Positions 15,772 through 24,429 of a stretch of 64,000 nt of DNA are shown piece by piece. The position numbers and the translations under genes are program-made. The stretch spans positions 25,905-89,904 of the forward strand of contig NZ_JACJPO010000033.1 of the NCBI RefSeq assembly GCF_014696105.1. The letters are read 5' to 3'. Source of the stretch: Microcoleus sp. FACHB-1515. Its GTDB lineage: Bacteria > Cyanobacteriota > Cyanobacteriia > Elainellales > Elainellaceae. Each line of letters begins with the position of its first letter. Position 1 is the first letter of the stretch. The notes under the pieces are model-generated. The model had not been told where the DNA came from. It did not search any database and saw nothing but the letters and a program-made list of their open reading frames with translations.

Positions 15772-17982
15772 ATGGATTACAATCCGTCTGTTTCCCCTGC
15801 TGCTCAGCTTGGGGCAAAGTTGCCATTGCCGCTCAAGCGCTTGGCTGACCTGGCCTACAATTACTGGTGGAGTTGGGCATCCGATCGCATCGCCATTTTC
15901 CAAAACATTCATCCGGAAGAGTGGCAGCGCTGCAATCACAATCCCGTTGCTTTGCTCGAAGCCGTTTCGTTCGATCGCCTCACCCAAGTCGCCGAAGATC
16001 CCCAGTATCTCAAGCGCTTGAACGCAACGGTGACGCAGTTCGATCGCTACATGGCCGAGCAAAATACCTGGGCAAATCGCGTCGCCCCGCGAATTTCGAT
16101 CGAACATCCGGTCAGCTACTTCTGCGCCGAATTTGGCATTCACGAATCGCTACCGATCTACTCTGGCGGCTTGGGAATCTTAGCGGGGGATCACCTCAAA
16201 TCCGCTTCAGACTTGGGTGTGCCGCTCGTTGGCGTTGGCCTGATGTATCGCCAAGGCTACTTCCGGCAGCGTCTCAGCCGCAGCGGATGGCAGGAAGACT
16301 ATTACGTTGATAATCAGTTCGATCGCCTGCCGCTGGAACTGATCCGCGATCCTCAAGGCGAGCCGATTACGTTCGATCTGCAAGTTCGGCAGCGCACCGT
16401 TCACGTCCAGATCTGGAAGGCGATGATCGGGCGCGTCAAGCTGTTCCTGCTGGATACGGATCGGGCTGACAACGACCCGATCGATCGCTGGCTGACCGGA
16501 CACCTCTACGGCGGCAATCAAGAAACCCGCATCGCTCAGGAAATCGTGCTGGGGATCGGGGGCGTCCGCGCTCTGGAAGCTCTGGAGATCGCGCCCTCGG
16601 TCTATCACCTGAACGAAGGTCACGCAGCCTTCTGTCTGCTGGAAGTGGCGCGGCAGGATATGCAGAAGACGGGCAAATCGTTCTACGACGTTGAGGCGGG
16701 AGTGCGCGATCGATCGATCTTCACCACGCATACGCCCGTCCCCGCCGGACACGATGTTTTCTCTGCCGACCTGATGGATTCGTTCTTCGCCTCCTACTGG
16801 CCGCAACTGAAGCTCGATCGCGAACAGTTCCTCGCCTTGGGTGCAAGACGACTGGGCGATCCCTGGGAGCCGTTTGGCATGACGCCGCTGGCTCTGCGGA
16901 TGACAAGGGCTGCCAATGGCGTCAGCGAACTGCACGGACAGGTTTCGCGCAAAATGTGGACGGTTCTCTATCCGCGATCGACCGAAGATCAAGTGCCGAT
17001 CGGCCATATCACGAACGGCGTTCACGCTCGCACTTGGACAGCCCCGCTGATGGCCGACCTGTTCGCACAGTATTTCGGGGAAGACTGGTCGCGCCACGTC
17101 GTTGATCCCCAAATGTGGGCAAAAGTCGAAGACATTCCGGCTGCGGAACTGTGGGAACGGCATTTGATTTTGAAAGAACGCTTGGTTGCCCACACGCGCC
17201 TGAGAGTCCGCAACTCTCGACAAAATCGCGGCGAAGACCACTGGCAAATTCAAGCCGTTGACAATCTGCTTGATCCCCGCGCTTTGATCATCGGATTTGC
17301 CCGTCGCTTCAGCCCGTATAAGCGTGGCGATCTGATTCTGCGGGACTTCGATCGCGCCCTCCGATTGTTGGGAGATAGCGATCGCCCCGTGCAAATCGTC
17401 TTTTCGGGCAAAGCCCACCCTGCCGACGAAGAAGGCAAGCGGATTATTCAGCGCGTCATGGAGTGGTGTCGCCATCCCTCGATTCAAAATCGCGTCGCGT
17501 TCGTGGAAGACTACGACATCTTCACCGCCCAAAAGCTCGTTCAAGGCGTGGATGTTTGGCTGAACAATCCGCGTCGCCCCCTGGAAGCATCGGGAACCAG
17601 CGGCCAAAAGGTCTGCTTCAATGGCGGGATCAACTGTAGCGTCCTCGATGGCTGGTGGTGCGAAGGCTATCAGGCCGACGCGAACGGTCAGGGGATCAAC
17701 GGCTGGGCGATCGGCGAAGATGCCCACACCAGCGACCAAGAACTGCAAGACCGCATCGATTCTGAATCGCTCTATCGCCTGCTGGAAACCGAAATCATCC
17801 CGCTCTACTATGACCAAGACGCGGAGGGCATCCCGCAAAACTGGGTGCGGATGATGAAAGCTTCGATTCGCACGAATGCGCCGCTGTTCAACACCGATCG
17901 CATGGTGGCCGATTACGTTGCCAAAATGTACGCGCCCGGAGTGGAATCGATCGATCCAATTTTCGCTAGCGTTCCGCTCTAA
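15772..17982 (+). CDS. glgP: Alpha-glucan phosphorylase (GlgP/AgpA type)
   Basis: The 736-residue enzyme begins with the DUF3417-type N-terminus (LPLPLKRLADLAYNYWWSW). It continues with the core FCAEFGIHESLPIYSGGLGILAGDHLKSASDLGVPLVGVGLMYRQGYFRQ. Substrate and PLP motifs follow: YHLNEGHAAFCLLE, TTHTPVPAGHD and IGHITNGVH. The phosphate/PLP region is FARRFSPYKR, with the PLP lysine in EASGTSGQKVCFNGGINCSVLDGWWCEGY near residue 600. It degrades alpha-1,4-glucans such as glycogen to glucose-1-phosphate. It belongs to the shorter bacterial/archaeal group, not the 800+ residue plant/E. coli type. ATG 15772 has GGAAG at 15759-15763. Confidence 0.92.
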   Translation: MDYNPSVSPAAQLGAKLPLPLKRLADLAYNYWWSWASDRIAIFQNIHPEEWQRCNHNPVALLEAVSFDRLTQVAEDPQYLKRLNATVTQFDRYMAEQNTWANRVAPRISIEHPVSYFCAEFGIHESLPIYSGGLGILAGDHLKSASDLGVPLVGVGLMYRQGYFRQRLSRSGWQEDYYVDNQFDRLPLELIRDPQGEPITFDLQVRQRTVHVQIWKAMIGRVKLFLLDTDRADNDPIDRWLTGHLYGGNQETRIAQEIVLGIGGVRALEALEIAPSVYHLNEGHAAFCLLEVARQDMQKTGKSFYDVEAGVRDRSIFTTHTPVPAGHDVFSADLMDSFFASYWPQLKLDREQFLALGARRLGDPWEPFGMTPLALRMTRAANGVSELHGQVSRKMWTVLYPRSTEDQVPIGHITNGVHARTWTAPLMADLFAQYFGEDWSRHVVDPQMWAKVEDIPAAELWERHLILKERLVAHTRLRVRNSRQNRGEDHWQIQAVDNLLDPRALIIGFARRFSPYKRGDLILRDFDRALRLLGDSDRPVQIVFSGKAHPADEEGKRIIQRVMEWCRHPSIQNRVAFVEDYDIFTAQKLVQGVDVWLNNPRRPLEASGTSGQKVCFNGGINCSVLDGWWCEGYQADANGQGINGWAIGEDAHTSDQELQDRIDSESLYRLLETEIIPLYYDQDAEGIPQNWVRMMKASIRTNAPLFNTDRMVADYVAKMYAPGVESIDPIFASVPL

Positions 17983-17999
17983 ATCCAAAAAACCAGTGG

Positions 18000-18036
18000 C
18001 GATCGAGGCGGGGATTATCTCTGTCTCGATCGTTTT
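18000..18036 (+). terminator. Intrinsic terminator of glgP
   Basis: CGATCGAG (18000-18007) pairs with CTCGATCG (18025-18032), followed by TTTT at 18033-18036. Confidence 0.6.
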
Positions 18037-18041
18037 GCTGA

Positions 18042-18181
18042 TAGCCTTGAAATAATACCTTGAACTTAAAGTTCAGGCTAAAAGCTCAAACCCGTGAAAA
18101 CAGGTTGCTTCTAACCTCAACACAAGTATTAGTCAGTTTTAACTGACTTCAGCTTTTAGCTCGAACTTTATTTCAAAGCCT
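18042..18181. repeat. MITE-like palindromic element
   Basis: About 140 bp with long imperfect terminal inverted repeats: 18061-18086 (TGAACTTAAAGTTCAGGCTA...) against 18151-18175 (...TTTAGCTCGAACTTTATTTCA). Two internal hairpins lie between them: AACC...GGTT at 18089-18105 and the perfect AGTCAGTT-TT-AACTGACT at 18131-18148. It codes for nothing and sits directly between glgP and the Tab2 gene. The structure is that of a non-autonomous mobile element. A related degenerate copy lies at 7437-7550. Confidence 0.65.
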
Positions 18182-18184
18182 AGA

Positions 18185-19039
18185 ATGATGACGATGCAAT
18201 GGCAAGTTGATTTTTACCGTCGTCCGCTTCAGTCTGAAACCGGACAACCACTTTGGGAACTGGTCGTTTGCGATGCGGCGGGCGAACTGCGCTACTGGTC
18301 AATGTGTCCGCAGTCCGAAGCCAATTCGCAGTGGAGCGCGACTGAACTGCGATCGATCCTCACCCAAACGGGGATCACGCCCGAAGCGCTGCAAGTCTTT
18401 CGTCCGCAGTCGCTCAGCATCATTCAAGCCGCCGCGCAAACTTTGGGGATCACCGTTGAACCAACGCGCCACACGCCCGCCCTCAAAGCTTTTTTACAGC
18501 AGCGATCGCAAGACTATCCTGGCATGGCAGGCTACACAGGCCAATCCTACGACCCGCTCGCGCTCGACTCTCCACCGCCAACTCCGCTACCGGAAGAACT
18601 CTGGGGCGATCGCTGGCGGTTTGCCTCGCTTCCCGCTGGAGAACTCGATCGATTTCGCGATCGCCCGATCCCCATCGTGGCAATGCCCGACGCGCTGATG
18701 CCCTTCAACCTCAAACTTTCATCCACTCTTGCGATCCCCGGTGTCGTAATTGATGGCGGACGGCAATCGATGCGGTTGGCGCGATGGCTCAAAGACGAAA
18801 ATCCGGCTTTTTTGAATTACATTCCTGGCGATCCTGACGGGCTAATTTTAGAGGCGGGGCTGGTCGATCACTGGGTTGTTGCGACGTTTGATGACCCCGA
18901 AGTAAAAACTGCTGCTCAAACGTTTCGATCGCGCCAACAAGCCAGTCAAGGCGTACATTTTCTTCTCATTCAGCCGGATGATTCAGGAATGACCTACAGT
19001 GGTTTTTGGTTGTTGCGGCAGATTAATTTAAACTCATGA
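18185..19039 (+). CDS. Tab2/Atab2 family RNA-binding protein
   Basis: The 284-residue protein matches the Tab2/Atab2 (DUF1092) family throughout. It opens [25 protein letters not shown], continues with [28 protein letters not shown] and [20 protein letters not shown], and ends [26 protein letters not shown]. In plants and algae Tab2 binds the 5' leader of psaB mRNA and is needed for photosystem I accumulation. The cyanobacterial homologue is presumed to serve the same process, by inference. It begins immediately after the MITE-like element, which must therefore contain or displace its promoter. Confidence 0.9.
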   Translation: MMTMQWQVDFYRRPLQSETGQPLWELVVCDAAGELRYWSMCPQSEANSQWSATELRSILTQTGITPEALQVFRPQSLSIIQAAAQTLGITVEPTRHTPALKAFLQQRSQDYPGMAGYTGQSYDPLALDSPPPTPLPEELWGDRWRFASLPAGELDRFRDRPIPIVAMPDALMPFNLKLSSTLAIPGVVIDGGRQSMRLARWLKDENPAFLNYIPGDPDGLILEAGLVDHWVVATFDDPEVKTAAQTFRSRQQASQGVHFLLIQPDDSGMTYSGFWLLRQINLNS

Positions 19040-19063
19040 CTACAGTAAACTCATGACTACAGC
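19030..19063 (+). repeat. 17-bp tandem duplication at the Tab2/mtnP junction
   Basis: AAACTCATGACTACAGT (19030-19046) is followed directly by AAACTCATGACTACAGC (19047-19063). The first unit holds the Tab2 stop and a spare ATG that opens a six-codon frame (MTTVNS) ending on the real start of mtnP. The second unit holds the mtnP start. Confidence 0.75.
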
Positions 19064-19925
19064 AAAAATTGGCATTATTGGCGGCAGTGGACTTTACAAA
19101 ATGGAGGCGCTGAAGGATGTGCAGGAAGTGGCGATCGAAACGCCCTTCGGCAAACCTTCCGATGCAATCGTTTTGGGCAAACTTGACGGCGTACCTGTTG
19201 CATTCCTAGCGCGACATGGCCGCAATCACACACTTTCACCGTCCGAATTGCCGTTTCGGGCTAACATTTATGCGATGAAAAGTTTGGGGGTTGAATATTT
19301 GATATCAGCTTCGGCAGTGGGATCGCTCAAAGAAGAAGCGAAGCCGCTGGATATGGTTGTGCCAGATCAATTTATCGATCGCACCAAAAATCGCATTTCG
19401 ACCTTTTTTGGAGAAGGATTGATCGCGCACATTGCCTTTGGCGATCCGGTTTGTCCGAAGTTAGCAACGGTTTTGAGCGAAGCGATCGCTTCGCTCAATT
19501 TCTCAGATGTGACGCTGCATCGCGGCGGAACTTATGTTTGCATGGAAGGTCCCGCTTTTTCCACGAAAGCTGAATCCAATCTTTACCGCAGTTGGGGCGC
19601 GACGATCATCGGAATGACGAACTTGCCGGAGGCCAAACTTGCCCGTGAAGCCGAAATTGCCTACGCAACGCTTGCCCTTGTCACAGACTATGACTGCTGG
19701 CATCCTGACCACGATAGCGTCACAGTTGAAATGGTAATTGATAACTTGCAGAAAAACGCCATCAACGCTCAGTGCGTGATTCAAGAAACAGTACGCAAAC
19801 TGAGTGAAAATCCTTTTGTTTCGGATGCTCATTCTGCTTTGAAATATGCCATTATTACACCGATCGATAAAGCCCCGGAAGTCACAAAAAACAAGCTTCA
19901 ACTGCTTTTGAAAAAATATTTGTAG
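19053..19925 (+). CDS. mtnP: S-methyl-5'-thioadenosine phosphorylase
   Basis: The 290-residue enzyme has the family signatures [15 protein letters not shown] (phosphate loop), [42 protein letters not shown] and [57 protein letters not shown] follows. It cleaves methylthioadenosine with phosphate to adenine and methylthioribose-1-phosphate, the first step of methionine salvage. The gene follows the Tab2 gene with an overlap-like junction produced by a 17-bp tandem duplication, so translation is probably coupled to the gene upstream. Confidence 0.95.
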   Translation: MTTAKIGIIGGSGLYKMEALKDVQEVAIETPFGKPSDAIVLGKLDGVPVAFLARHGRNHTLSPSELPFRANIYAMKSLGVEYLISASAVGSLKEEAKPLDMVVPDQFIDRTKNRISTFFGEGLIAHIAFGDPVCPKLATVLSEAIASLNFSDVTLHRGGTYVCMEGPAFSTKAESNLYRSWGATIIGMTNLPEAKLAREAEIAYATLALVTDYDCWHPDHDSVTVEMVIDNLQKNAINAQCVIQETVRKLSENPFVSDAHSALKYAIITPIDKAPEVTKNKLQLLLKKYL

Positions 19926-19949
19926 CGCGATCGAAGCTGCTCGAAAACA

Positions 19950-20531
19950 ATGCCAAAGTTTGATCAGTCGCTTGAAATAGTCTACGCCGTTGATCGATCG
20001 ACCTGGCGAGAATGGCTGTCTGCTCACTATTCAACCGCGATCGGTGTGTGGCTAGTTTATTACAAAGTGAGTAGCGGCAAGCCGAGCATTCGCTATCCGG
20101 AAGCGGTGAAAGAAGCGTTATGTTTTGGCTGGATTGATAGTAAGGTGAATTCGATCGACGCTGAGCGCTACAAGCAGATTTTTACGCCGCGCAAACCGAA
20201 AAGCGTTTGGTCGAAATTGAACAAGCAATATGTTGAAGAACTAATTGAACAAGGTTTGATGACCGAGGCGGGATTGAGAAAAATTGCAGCGGCAAAACAA
20301 GATAGATCGTGGGAAAGTTTGGATGCGATCGAAGCGCTCATGGTTCCTCCTGATTTGCAAGCAGCGATCGCCGTGAATGAAGCGGCTCATCAAAACTTTG
20401 AAGCATTTAGCAACACCAGTAAAAAGCTGATTTTGACCTGGATTAGCAGTGCAAAACGAACAGAAACTCGGCAAAGGAGGATTGAACAAACGGTCATTGC
20501 AGCCGCACGAAATCAAAATCCTTTATGGTAA
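19950..20531 (+). CDS. YdeI/OmpD-associated family protein
   Basis: The 193-residue protein shows the YdeI-type order. It has a WREWLSAHYSTAIGVWLVYYKVSSGKPSIRYPEAVKEALCFGWIDSKVNSID core, then RYKQIFTPRKPKSVWSKLNKQYVEELIEQGLMTEAG. The C-terminal helical repeat TSKKLILTWISSAKRTETRQRRIEQTVIAAA completes it. Members are called bacteriocin-protection or OmpD-associated proteins on slender evidence and their biochemical role is not established. It is 24 bp after mtnP and probably in the same transcript. It converges on the polysaccharide export gene, whose end is 5 bp away. Confidence 0.85.
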   Translation: MPKFDQSLEIVYAVDRSTWREWLSAHYSTAIGVWLVYYKVSSGKPSIRYPEAVKEALCFGWIDSKVNSIDAERYKQIFTPRKPKSVWSKLNKQYVEELIEQGLMTEAGLRKIAAAKQDRSWESLDAIEALMVPPDLQAAIAVNEAAHQNFEAFSNTSKKLILTWISSAKRTETRQRRIEQTVIAAARNQNPLW

Positions 20532-20536
20532 TGTTT

Positions 20537-21679
20537 TTAGCGAAGCAGATTGTCTGCACTGTCGTCTAACGTGTCGAAAAACAACAGGAAACCCAGCACA
20601 TCGCGAAATGGCTGCGTGATTGAATTAATAACTGTAGAAAAACGACTGATGAAGTTGCGACCAACAATAATCACGTCGTTGTTTGCCAAAGTTGGATTTT
20701 GCGAGAAGTCCCCACGTAGAGCAGCTCGTGCATCGAGTTCTTGACTGATGGGGCGACCGAGTTGCGGATCAAATCGCACCAAAGCAACTTCGCGCAAATT
20801 TGCCGCATCCGGATTCGGCGCGATCGTCGTCACGGCATCGAGAAAGCTGCTGCCGTTGGGAAGCGTAATGCGGCTGATGACGGCTCCGGTCGATCGCCCG
20901 CTACCCGCAGCGTAGTTCAAGACGCGAATCACCATTTGTGTCTGTCCCAAGTTGGATCGCGCCACCAGGTTACGATCGTAAGTTGCACTCGATTCAATGC
21001 TGAGCGCGGGGATCACAACAACATCGTTATCTTCAAGCCGCACATCCGGCAATGTGCTGGCCGTCGCCAGCGGCGTGAACAGATCCACATTGCGCTCGAT
21101 CACCGTACCGTTGGGCTGGGTGCGGCGAATGCGGATCGATCGCAAATCGGCCAGTTCTGTTGTGCCGCCTGCGCTGAGCAGGGCGATCGTCAGTTCCGGC
21201 GCGGCCAGCGGATATTGCCCTGGTCGCACGATTTCACCGACGATGGAGACCGAAACGGGACGCTGCGCCACCAGCGTAACGGCAACGACGGGATTCACCA
21301 CAAAGCGATTTAGGGCAGCTTGAATTCGCGCTTGTGCCTCCGCGATCGTTAAGCCGCGCAGCGACAGGCTTCCGGCTAGCGGCACGATGATATTGCCTTC
21401 GAGGTCGATCGTGGCTTGAAAGCTGAGGTCAGAAAAGCGCAAAACGCTGGCGAATATCGCGTCTCCTGGCCCCAAACGGTAGCGATCGTGCACATCCGAG
21501 GCGGGCTGAACACGGGTTGGGCTAGGCGGTGGAGGCGGCAGGGGTGCAATTTGTTCACCCTGTTCGATCAAGCGCTGCCGTGCCTGTTCAAGCTGCTGAT
21601 TGGCGTCTGAGGTTTGGGCAAGGGCGGGAGTTGCCGACACCAGCAGCAGGGCGATCAGTCCCGATCGAAAAAACAGCAT
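20537..21679 (-). CDS. Polysaccharide export protein (Wza/SLBB type)
   Basis: From ATG 21679 the protein has 380 residues. A signal peptide (FFRSGLIALLLVSATPALAQ) and a Gln/Pro-rich linker come first. The Poly_export domain follows: YRLGPGDAIFASVLRFSDLSFQATIDLEGNIIVPLAGSLSLRGLTIAEAQARIQAAL, then VTLVAQRPVSVSIVGEIVRPGQYPL, the start of an SLBB domain. SLBB repeats and a C-terminal amphipathic or membrane segment complete it. Such proteins form the periplasmic/outer-membrane channel for Wzy-type exopolysaccharides. A GTG at 21706 overlapping the preceding stop (GTGA) is an equally possible start and would add nine residues. It is the last gene of the exosortase cluster. Confidence 0.85.
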   Translation of the reverse strand: MLFFRSGLIALLLVSATPALAQTSDANQQLEQARQRLIEQGEQIAPLPPPPPSPTRVQPASDVHDRYRLGPGDAIFASVLRFSDLSFQATIDLEGNIIVPLAGSLSLRGLTIAEAQARIQAALNRFVVNPVVAVTLVAQRPVSVSIVGEIVRPGQYPLAAPELTIALLSAGGTTELADLRSIRIRRTQPNGTVIERNVDLFTPLATASTLPDVRLEDNDVVVIPALSIESSATYDRNLVARSNLGQTQMVIRVLNYAAGSGRSTGAVISRITLPNGSSFLDAVTTIAPNPDAANLREVALVRFDPQLGRPISQELDARAALRGDFSQNPTLANNDVIIVGRNFISRFSTVINSITQPFRDVLGFLLFFDTLDDSADNLLR

Positions 21680-21702
21680 ACGCTTCAGCAGAAGAGTGAA
21701 TA

Positions 21703-22395
21703 TCACTGGACTGATTCGGGTGCGGTGAGTTCCTGGACGATCGCCGCTTGAATCGTTTGTCCCAAAGCGATCGCTGCGGTTTTGACAGGCGCAATTTCGC
21801 TCAGGGGCGGAACGGGGATCAAGACGCAGACGGCGATCCAGGGCATTCGATCGCGAGTTCGCCATTGCTGTTGCTGGTCTGCCCAAAACCAATGCGCCGG
21901 ACGGGAATCGCCTCCGGTTGACCAAGCATACCACTGGAGAACGGCATAGGTTTGCTTCTCGCTCCAGCCGCGAAACCAGCGAGCCGTAATTGATCGCGAC
22001 TCAGCAGCAAACGTGAAGCGCGATCGCGAATCGACCGTCCAGTGATGCAGTCCGTCGATGTCTGTCCATTCCACCTGCGGCTGGTCGCGCGGCCAGGTTT
22101 GCGGACGCAGCAGCAACACAGCCTGCTGACCATTGGCTGCCCGAAGCGACTGAGCTGACCAAGTTCTGCCGTTGACTTCGATCGCCTGCTGAGCTTGCGT
22201 TGTCCAGTCGGGCAGCGTCAAGCCGTTCCGTTCAATCGATTGCAGCGATTCGATCGCGGGCACAGACGGTAGTTTGTCCCAAGGCCAAGTTTGCGTTAGG
22301 TAGCGGGGAAGCGTGGGAACAGCGGCGATCGCCAGCACCAACAGGGCAACAATCAGCCGCAGTGTGATTGGGTTCGATCGATCGGATGACAGCAT
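21703..22395 (-). CDS. Cyanoexosortase-associated protein (EpsI-like)
   Basis: The 230-residue protein has one N-terminal membrane helix (LRLIVALLVLAIAAVPTL). A periplasmic domain with TLPDWTTQAQQAIEVNGRTWSAQSL and WFRGWSEKQTYAVLQWYAWSTGGDSRPAHWFWADQ follows. The gene starts seven bases after the exosortase gene ends, and this pairing with a single-pass partner is standard for cyanoexosortase systems. The partner resembles EpsI proteins that accompany exosortases in polysaccharide loci. Its biochemical role is unknown. It probably docks on the exosortase at the outer face of the inner membrane. Confidence 0.75.
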   Translation of the reverse strand: MLSSDRSNPITLRLIVALLVLAIAAVPTLPRYLTQTWPWDKLPSVPAIESLQSIERNGLTLPDWTTQAQQAIEVNGRTWSAQSLRAANGQQAVLLLRPQTWPRDQPQVEWTDIDGLHHWTVDSRSRFTFAAESRSITARWFRGWSEKQTYAVLQWYAWSTGGDSRPAHWFWADQQQQWRTRDRMPWIAVCVLIPVPPLSEIAPVKTAAIALGQTIQAAIVQELTAPESVQ

Positions 22396-22401
22396 GGGCA
22401 G

Positions 22402-23268
22402 TTACGTTTCCGGCATCCAGTGCTCAATGCCTTTCAGCAGCAGCACCAACAACCCTAGCATTGCTGCCGAATAAACATCGCCGCCCCAGCCTGCGTGCAG
22501 CCAGTCAAAGGCGCGATCGCGTCCAGTTCCGTGAAAAAAAGCCAAACAGGTATTGCGGACAATGTTGGCGATCGTGCTGGTCAAAATGATGCCCATGAAA
22601 AAAGTCACGCTGATCGATTGTAAGCGCCATGCACCGCGCCAGTACAGCAGCATCAGGCCGACATAGAGGCTGGTAAACAGCATTTTAAGTCCAGCGCAGT
22701 AGGGAGCGACCTCGACGATGCGATCGTTCACAAACAGATAGATCTGATTCACCTCCACCTCCAGACCGAACTGAAGCAAAATGAATCCTGCTGCGCCTGC
22801 AATAAAGCGTTGCAGCGGCAGCGTGTAGGGTGCGATCAGGTAGGGGAGTTCAGTCGGCGTAGCAAGCCAGACTAGCAGGAGGGGAAACGCTTGCAGGCGC
22901 AGTCCGGCTTGGCCTTTGAGCCAAAGACACAATCCGCTCAGGCAAATTGGTAGGGAGAGGTTGATTAAGTCGGCAAGCTGGCTGAAATAGCAGGCGACAC
23001 TGAGTAGCAGCAGGGCGAGTCCGAGACTCGATGCAGCGAAGCTTTTGGCCGGAGCCAGTTGCCGCCAGCGATCGCGCCTTTCCCAAGCCAGCAAGACGGC
23101 AAACGGCAAGCCAATCAGTCCATGACTGAAATATTCATGCTCGATGCTGATGGTTTTGTTGATCCAGCCGTCTGCCCAGTGCAGCAGCAGCGGCAGATAC
23201 AGCAGTCCGATCAGGCCGATCAGGACAGCACTGAGCATCGATCGCGGGCGCAAAATGGCTGATTGCAT
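22402..23268 (-). CDS. Cyanoexosortase (probably type B)
   Basis: The 288-residue membrane protein has about eight helices and the exosortase catalytic triad. The Cys is in EVAPYCAGLKMLFTSLYVGLML, the Arg in IANIVRNTCLAFFHG and the His in DWLHAGWGGD. Exosortases cleave and relocate proteins carrying a PEP-CTERM tail, or act on glycans in EPS loci. The N-terminal HEYFSHGLIGLPFAVLLAW fits the cyanobacterial B group better than A, but the subgroup is from memory. No PEP-CTERM substrate gene is visible in the window. It abuts the DegT aminotransferase gene with no spacer and precedes the associated protein. Confidence 0.82.
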   Translation of the reverse strand: MQSAILRPRSMLSAVLIGLIGLLYLPLLLHWADGWINKTISIEHEYFSHGLIGLPFAVLLAWERRDRWRQLAPAKSFAASSLGLALLLLSVACYFSQLADLINLSLPICLSGLCLWLKGQAGLRLQAFPLLLVWLATPTELPYLIAPYTLPLQRFIAGAAGFILLQFGLEVEVNQIYLFVNDRIVEVAPYCAGLKMLFTSLYVGLMLLYWRGAWRLQSISVTFFMGIILTSTIANIVRNTCLAFFHGTGRDRAFDWLHAGWGGDVYSAAMLGLLVLLLKGIEHWMPET

Positions 23269-24429
23269 CTAGATTTGCTGAAGCTCGATCGCAGTGGCGG
23301 ACTTGACGATCGATTCGATCGCGGCGACGACCTGCTGAATTTGGTCGGTTGTAATGCCAGGATACATCGGCAGCGACAAGACCGTCTGCGCCAACTGCTC
23401 CGCACGAGGAAAGTCGCCGTGCCGATAGCCCAAAAAGTGATAGGCGGGCTGCAAGTGACAGGGAATCGGATAGTGAATTCCTGTTTGAATGCCGATCGCC
23501 GCCAGATCCTCTTGCAGCGTAGCGCGATCGATCGGGCAGGCATCCGTGACACGAATCACGTAGAGATGATAGACATGACCGCTGCCGCTGCCGTTGCGAA
23601 TCGGGGCAATGCCGTATTCTGCCAACGGTTGCAGCAGTTCGTCGTACTGTTGAGCGGCCAAATAGCGATCGCGATTCCAGTTGGACAGGTGCGGCAGTTT
23701 GGTCGCGAGAACTGCCGCTTGAATCGCATCGAGGCGGCTATTTGTGCCGCAGTCGGTGTGAAAATACTTGCGAGGCGAGCCGTAGTTCCGCAGCGATCGC
23801 AGCGTTTCCGCCACAATTTCTTCGCGCGTCACGACCATGCCACCATCTCCCATCGCTCCCAAATTTTTGCTGGGATAAAAGCTAAACGCCGCCGCCATGC
23901 CTACTGAACCCGCCCGATAGCCTTCGCGATCGGCCAGATGTGCCTGAGCCGCATCTTCAAAAACTAGCAGATCATAAGTGCGAGCTAAATTCAGCAGGCG
24001 CTTGGGCGACACCATTTGGCCGTAGAGGTGAACGGGAACGATCGCCCGTGTTCGATCGGTAATCGCCTTTTCTGCCGCCATCAAATCGATCAGTGCCGTC
24101 TCCGCATCGCAATCGACCAGAACCGGAGTTGCACCCGACTGAAGCACCCCAACCAACGTCGCAATAAACGTATTGGCTGGCAACAGCACTTCATCGCCTG
24201 CCCCAATCCCACAGGCTCGCAGCCCCAGCGCGATCGCATCCGTTCCCGACGCCACGCCGATCGCAAATTCGCTGCCACAAGCTCGTGCAAACGTCTGTTC
24301 AAACTCGGTCAATGCCTCACCCAGCACAAAATCCTGGCGATCGATCACTGCCTGAATCGCCTGCTGAAGCTGATGCTGAAGCGGCTGATGCTGAAGCTGA
24401 AGATCAACAAACGGAATAACACGATTCAT
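23269..24429 (-). CDS. DegT/DnrJ/EryC1/StrS sugar aminotransferase
   Basis: The product has 386 residues when started at ATG 24429 (MNRVIPFVDLQLQ). It has the fold-type I PLP motifs of this family: FARACGSEFAIGVASGTDAIALGLRACGIGAGDEVLLPANTFIATLVGVLQSGATPVLVDCD, VPVHLYGQMV, VFEDAAQAHLA and the PLP lysine in AFSFYPSKNLGAMGDGGMVV. The C-terminal GIHYPIPCHLQPAY loop follows. These enzymes put an amino group on a nucleotide-linked keto-sugar. It is the first gene of a cluster with an exosortase and an export protein, so the amino sugar is likely part of the exported glycan. The stop codon touches the exosortase start. Confidence 0.9.
   Translation of the reverse strand: MNRVIPFVDLQLQHQPLQHQLQQAIQAVIDRQDFVLGEALTEFEQTFARACGSEFAIGVASGTDAIALGLRACGIGAGDEVLLPANTFIATLVGVLQSGATPVLVDCDAETALIDLMAAEKAITDRTRAIVPVHLYGQMVSPKRLLNLARTYDLLVFEDAAQAHLADREGYRAGSVGMAAAFSFYPSKNLGAMGDGGMVVTREEIVAETLRSLRNYGSPRKYFHTDCGTNSRLDAIQAAVLATKLPHLSNWNRDRYLAAQQYDELLQPLAEYGIAPIRNGSGSGHVYHLYVIRVTDACPIDRATLQEDLAAIGIQTGIHYPIPCHLQPAYHFLGYRHGDFPRAEQLAQTVLSLPMYPGITTDQIQQVVAAIESIVKSATAIELQQI

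Noticed and set aside
16207..17988. Minus-strand open frame of nearly 600 codons antisense to glucan phosphorylase
   Set aside because: It is the mirror of a high-GC gene with strong codon bias; its translation has no domain character and no ribosome site, while the + strand product is a clear enzyme.
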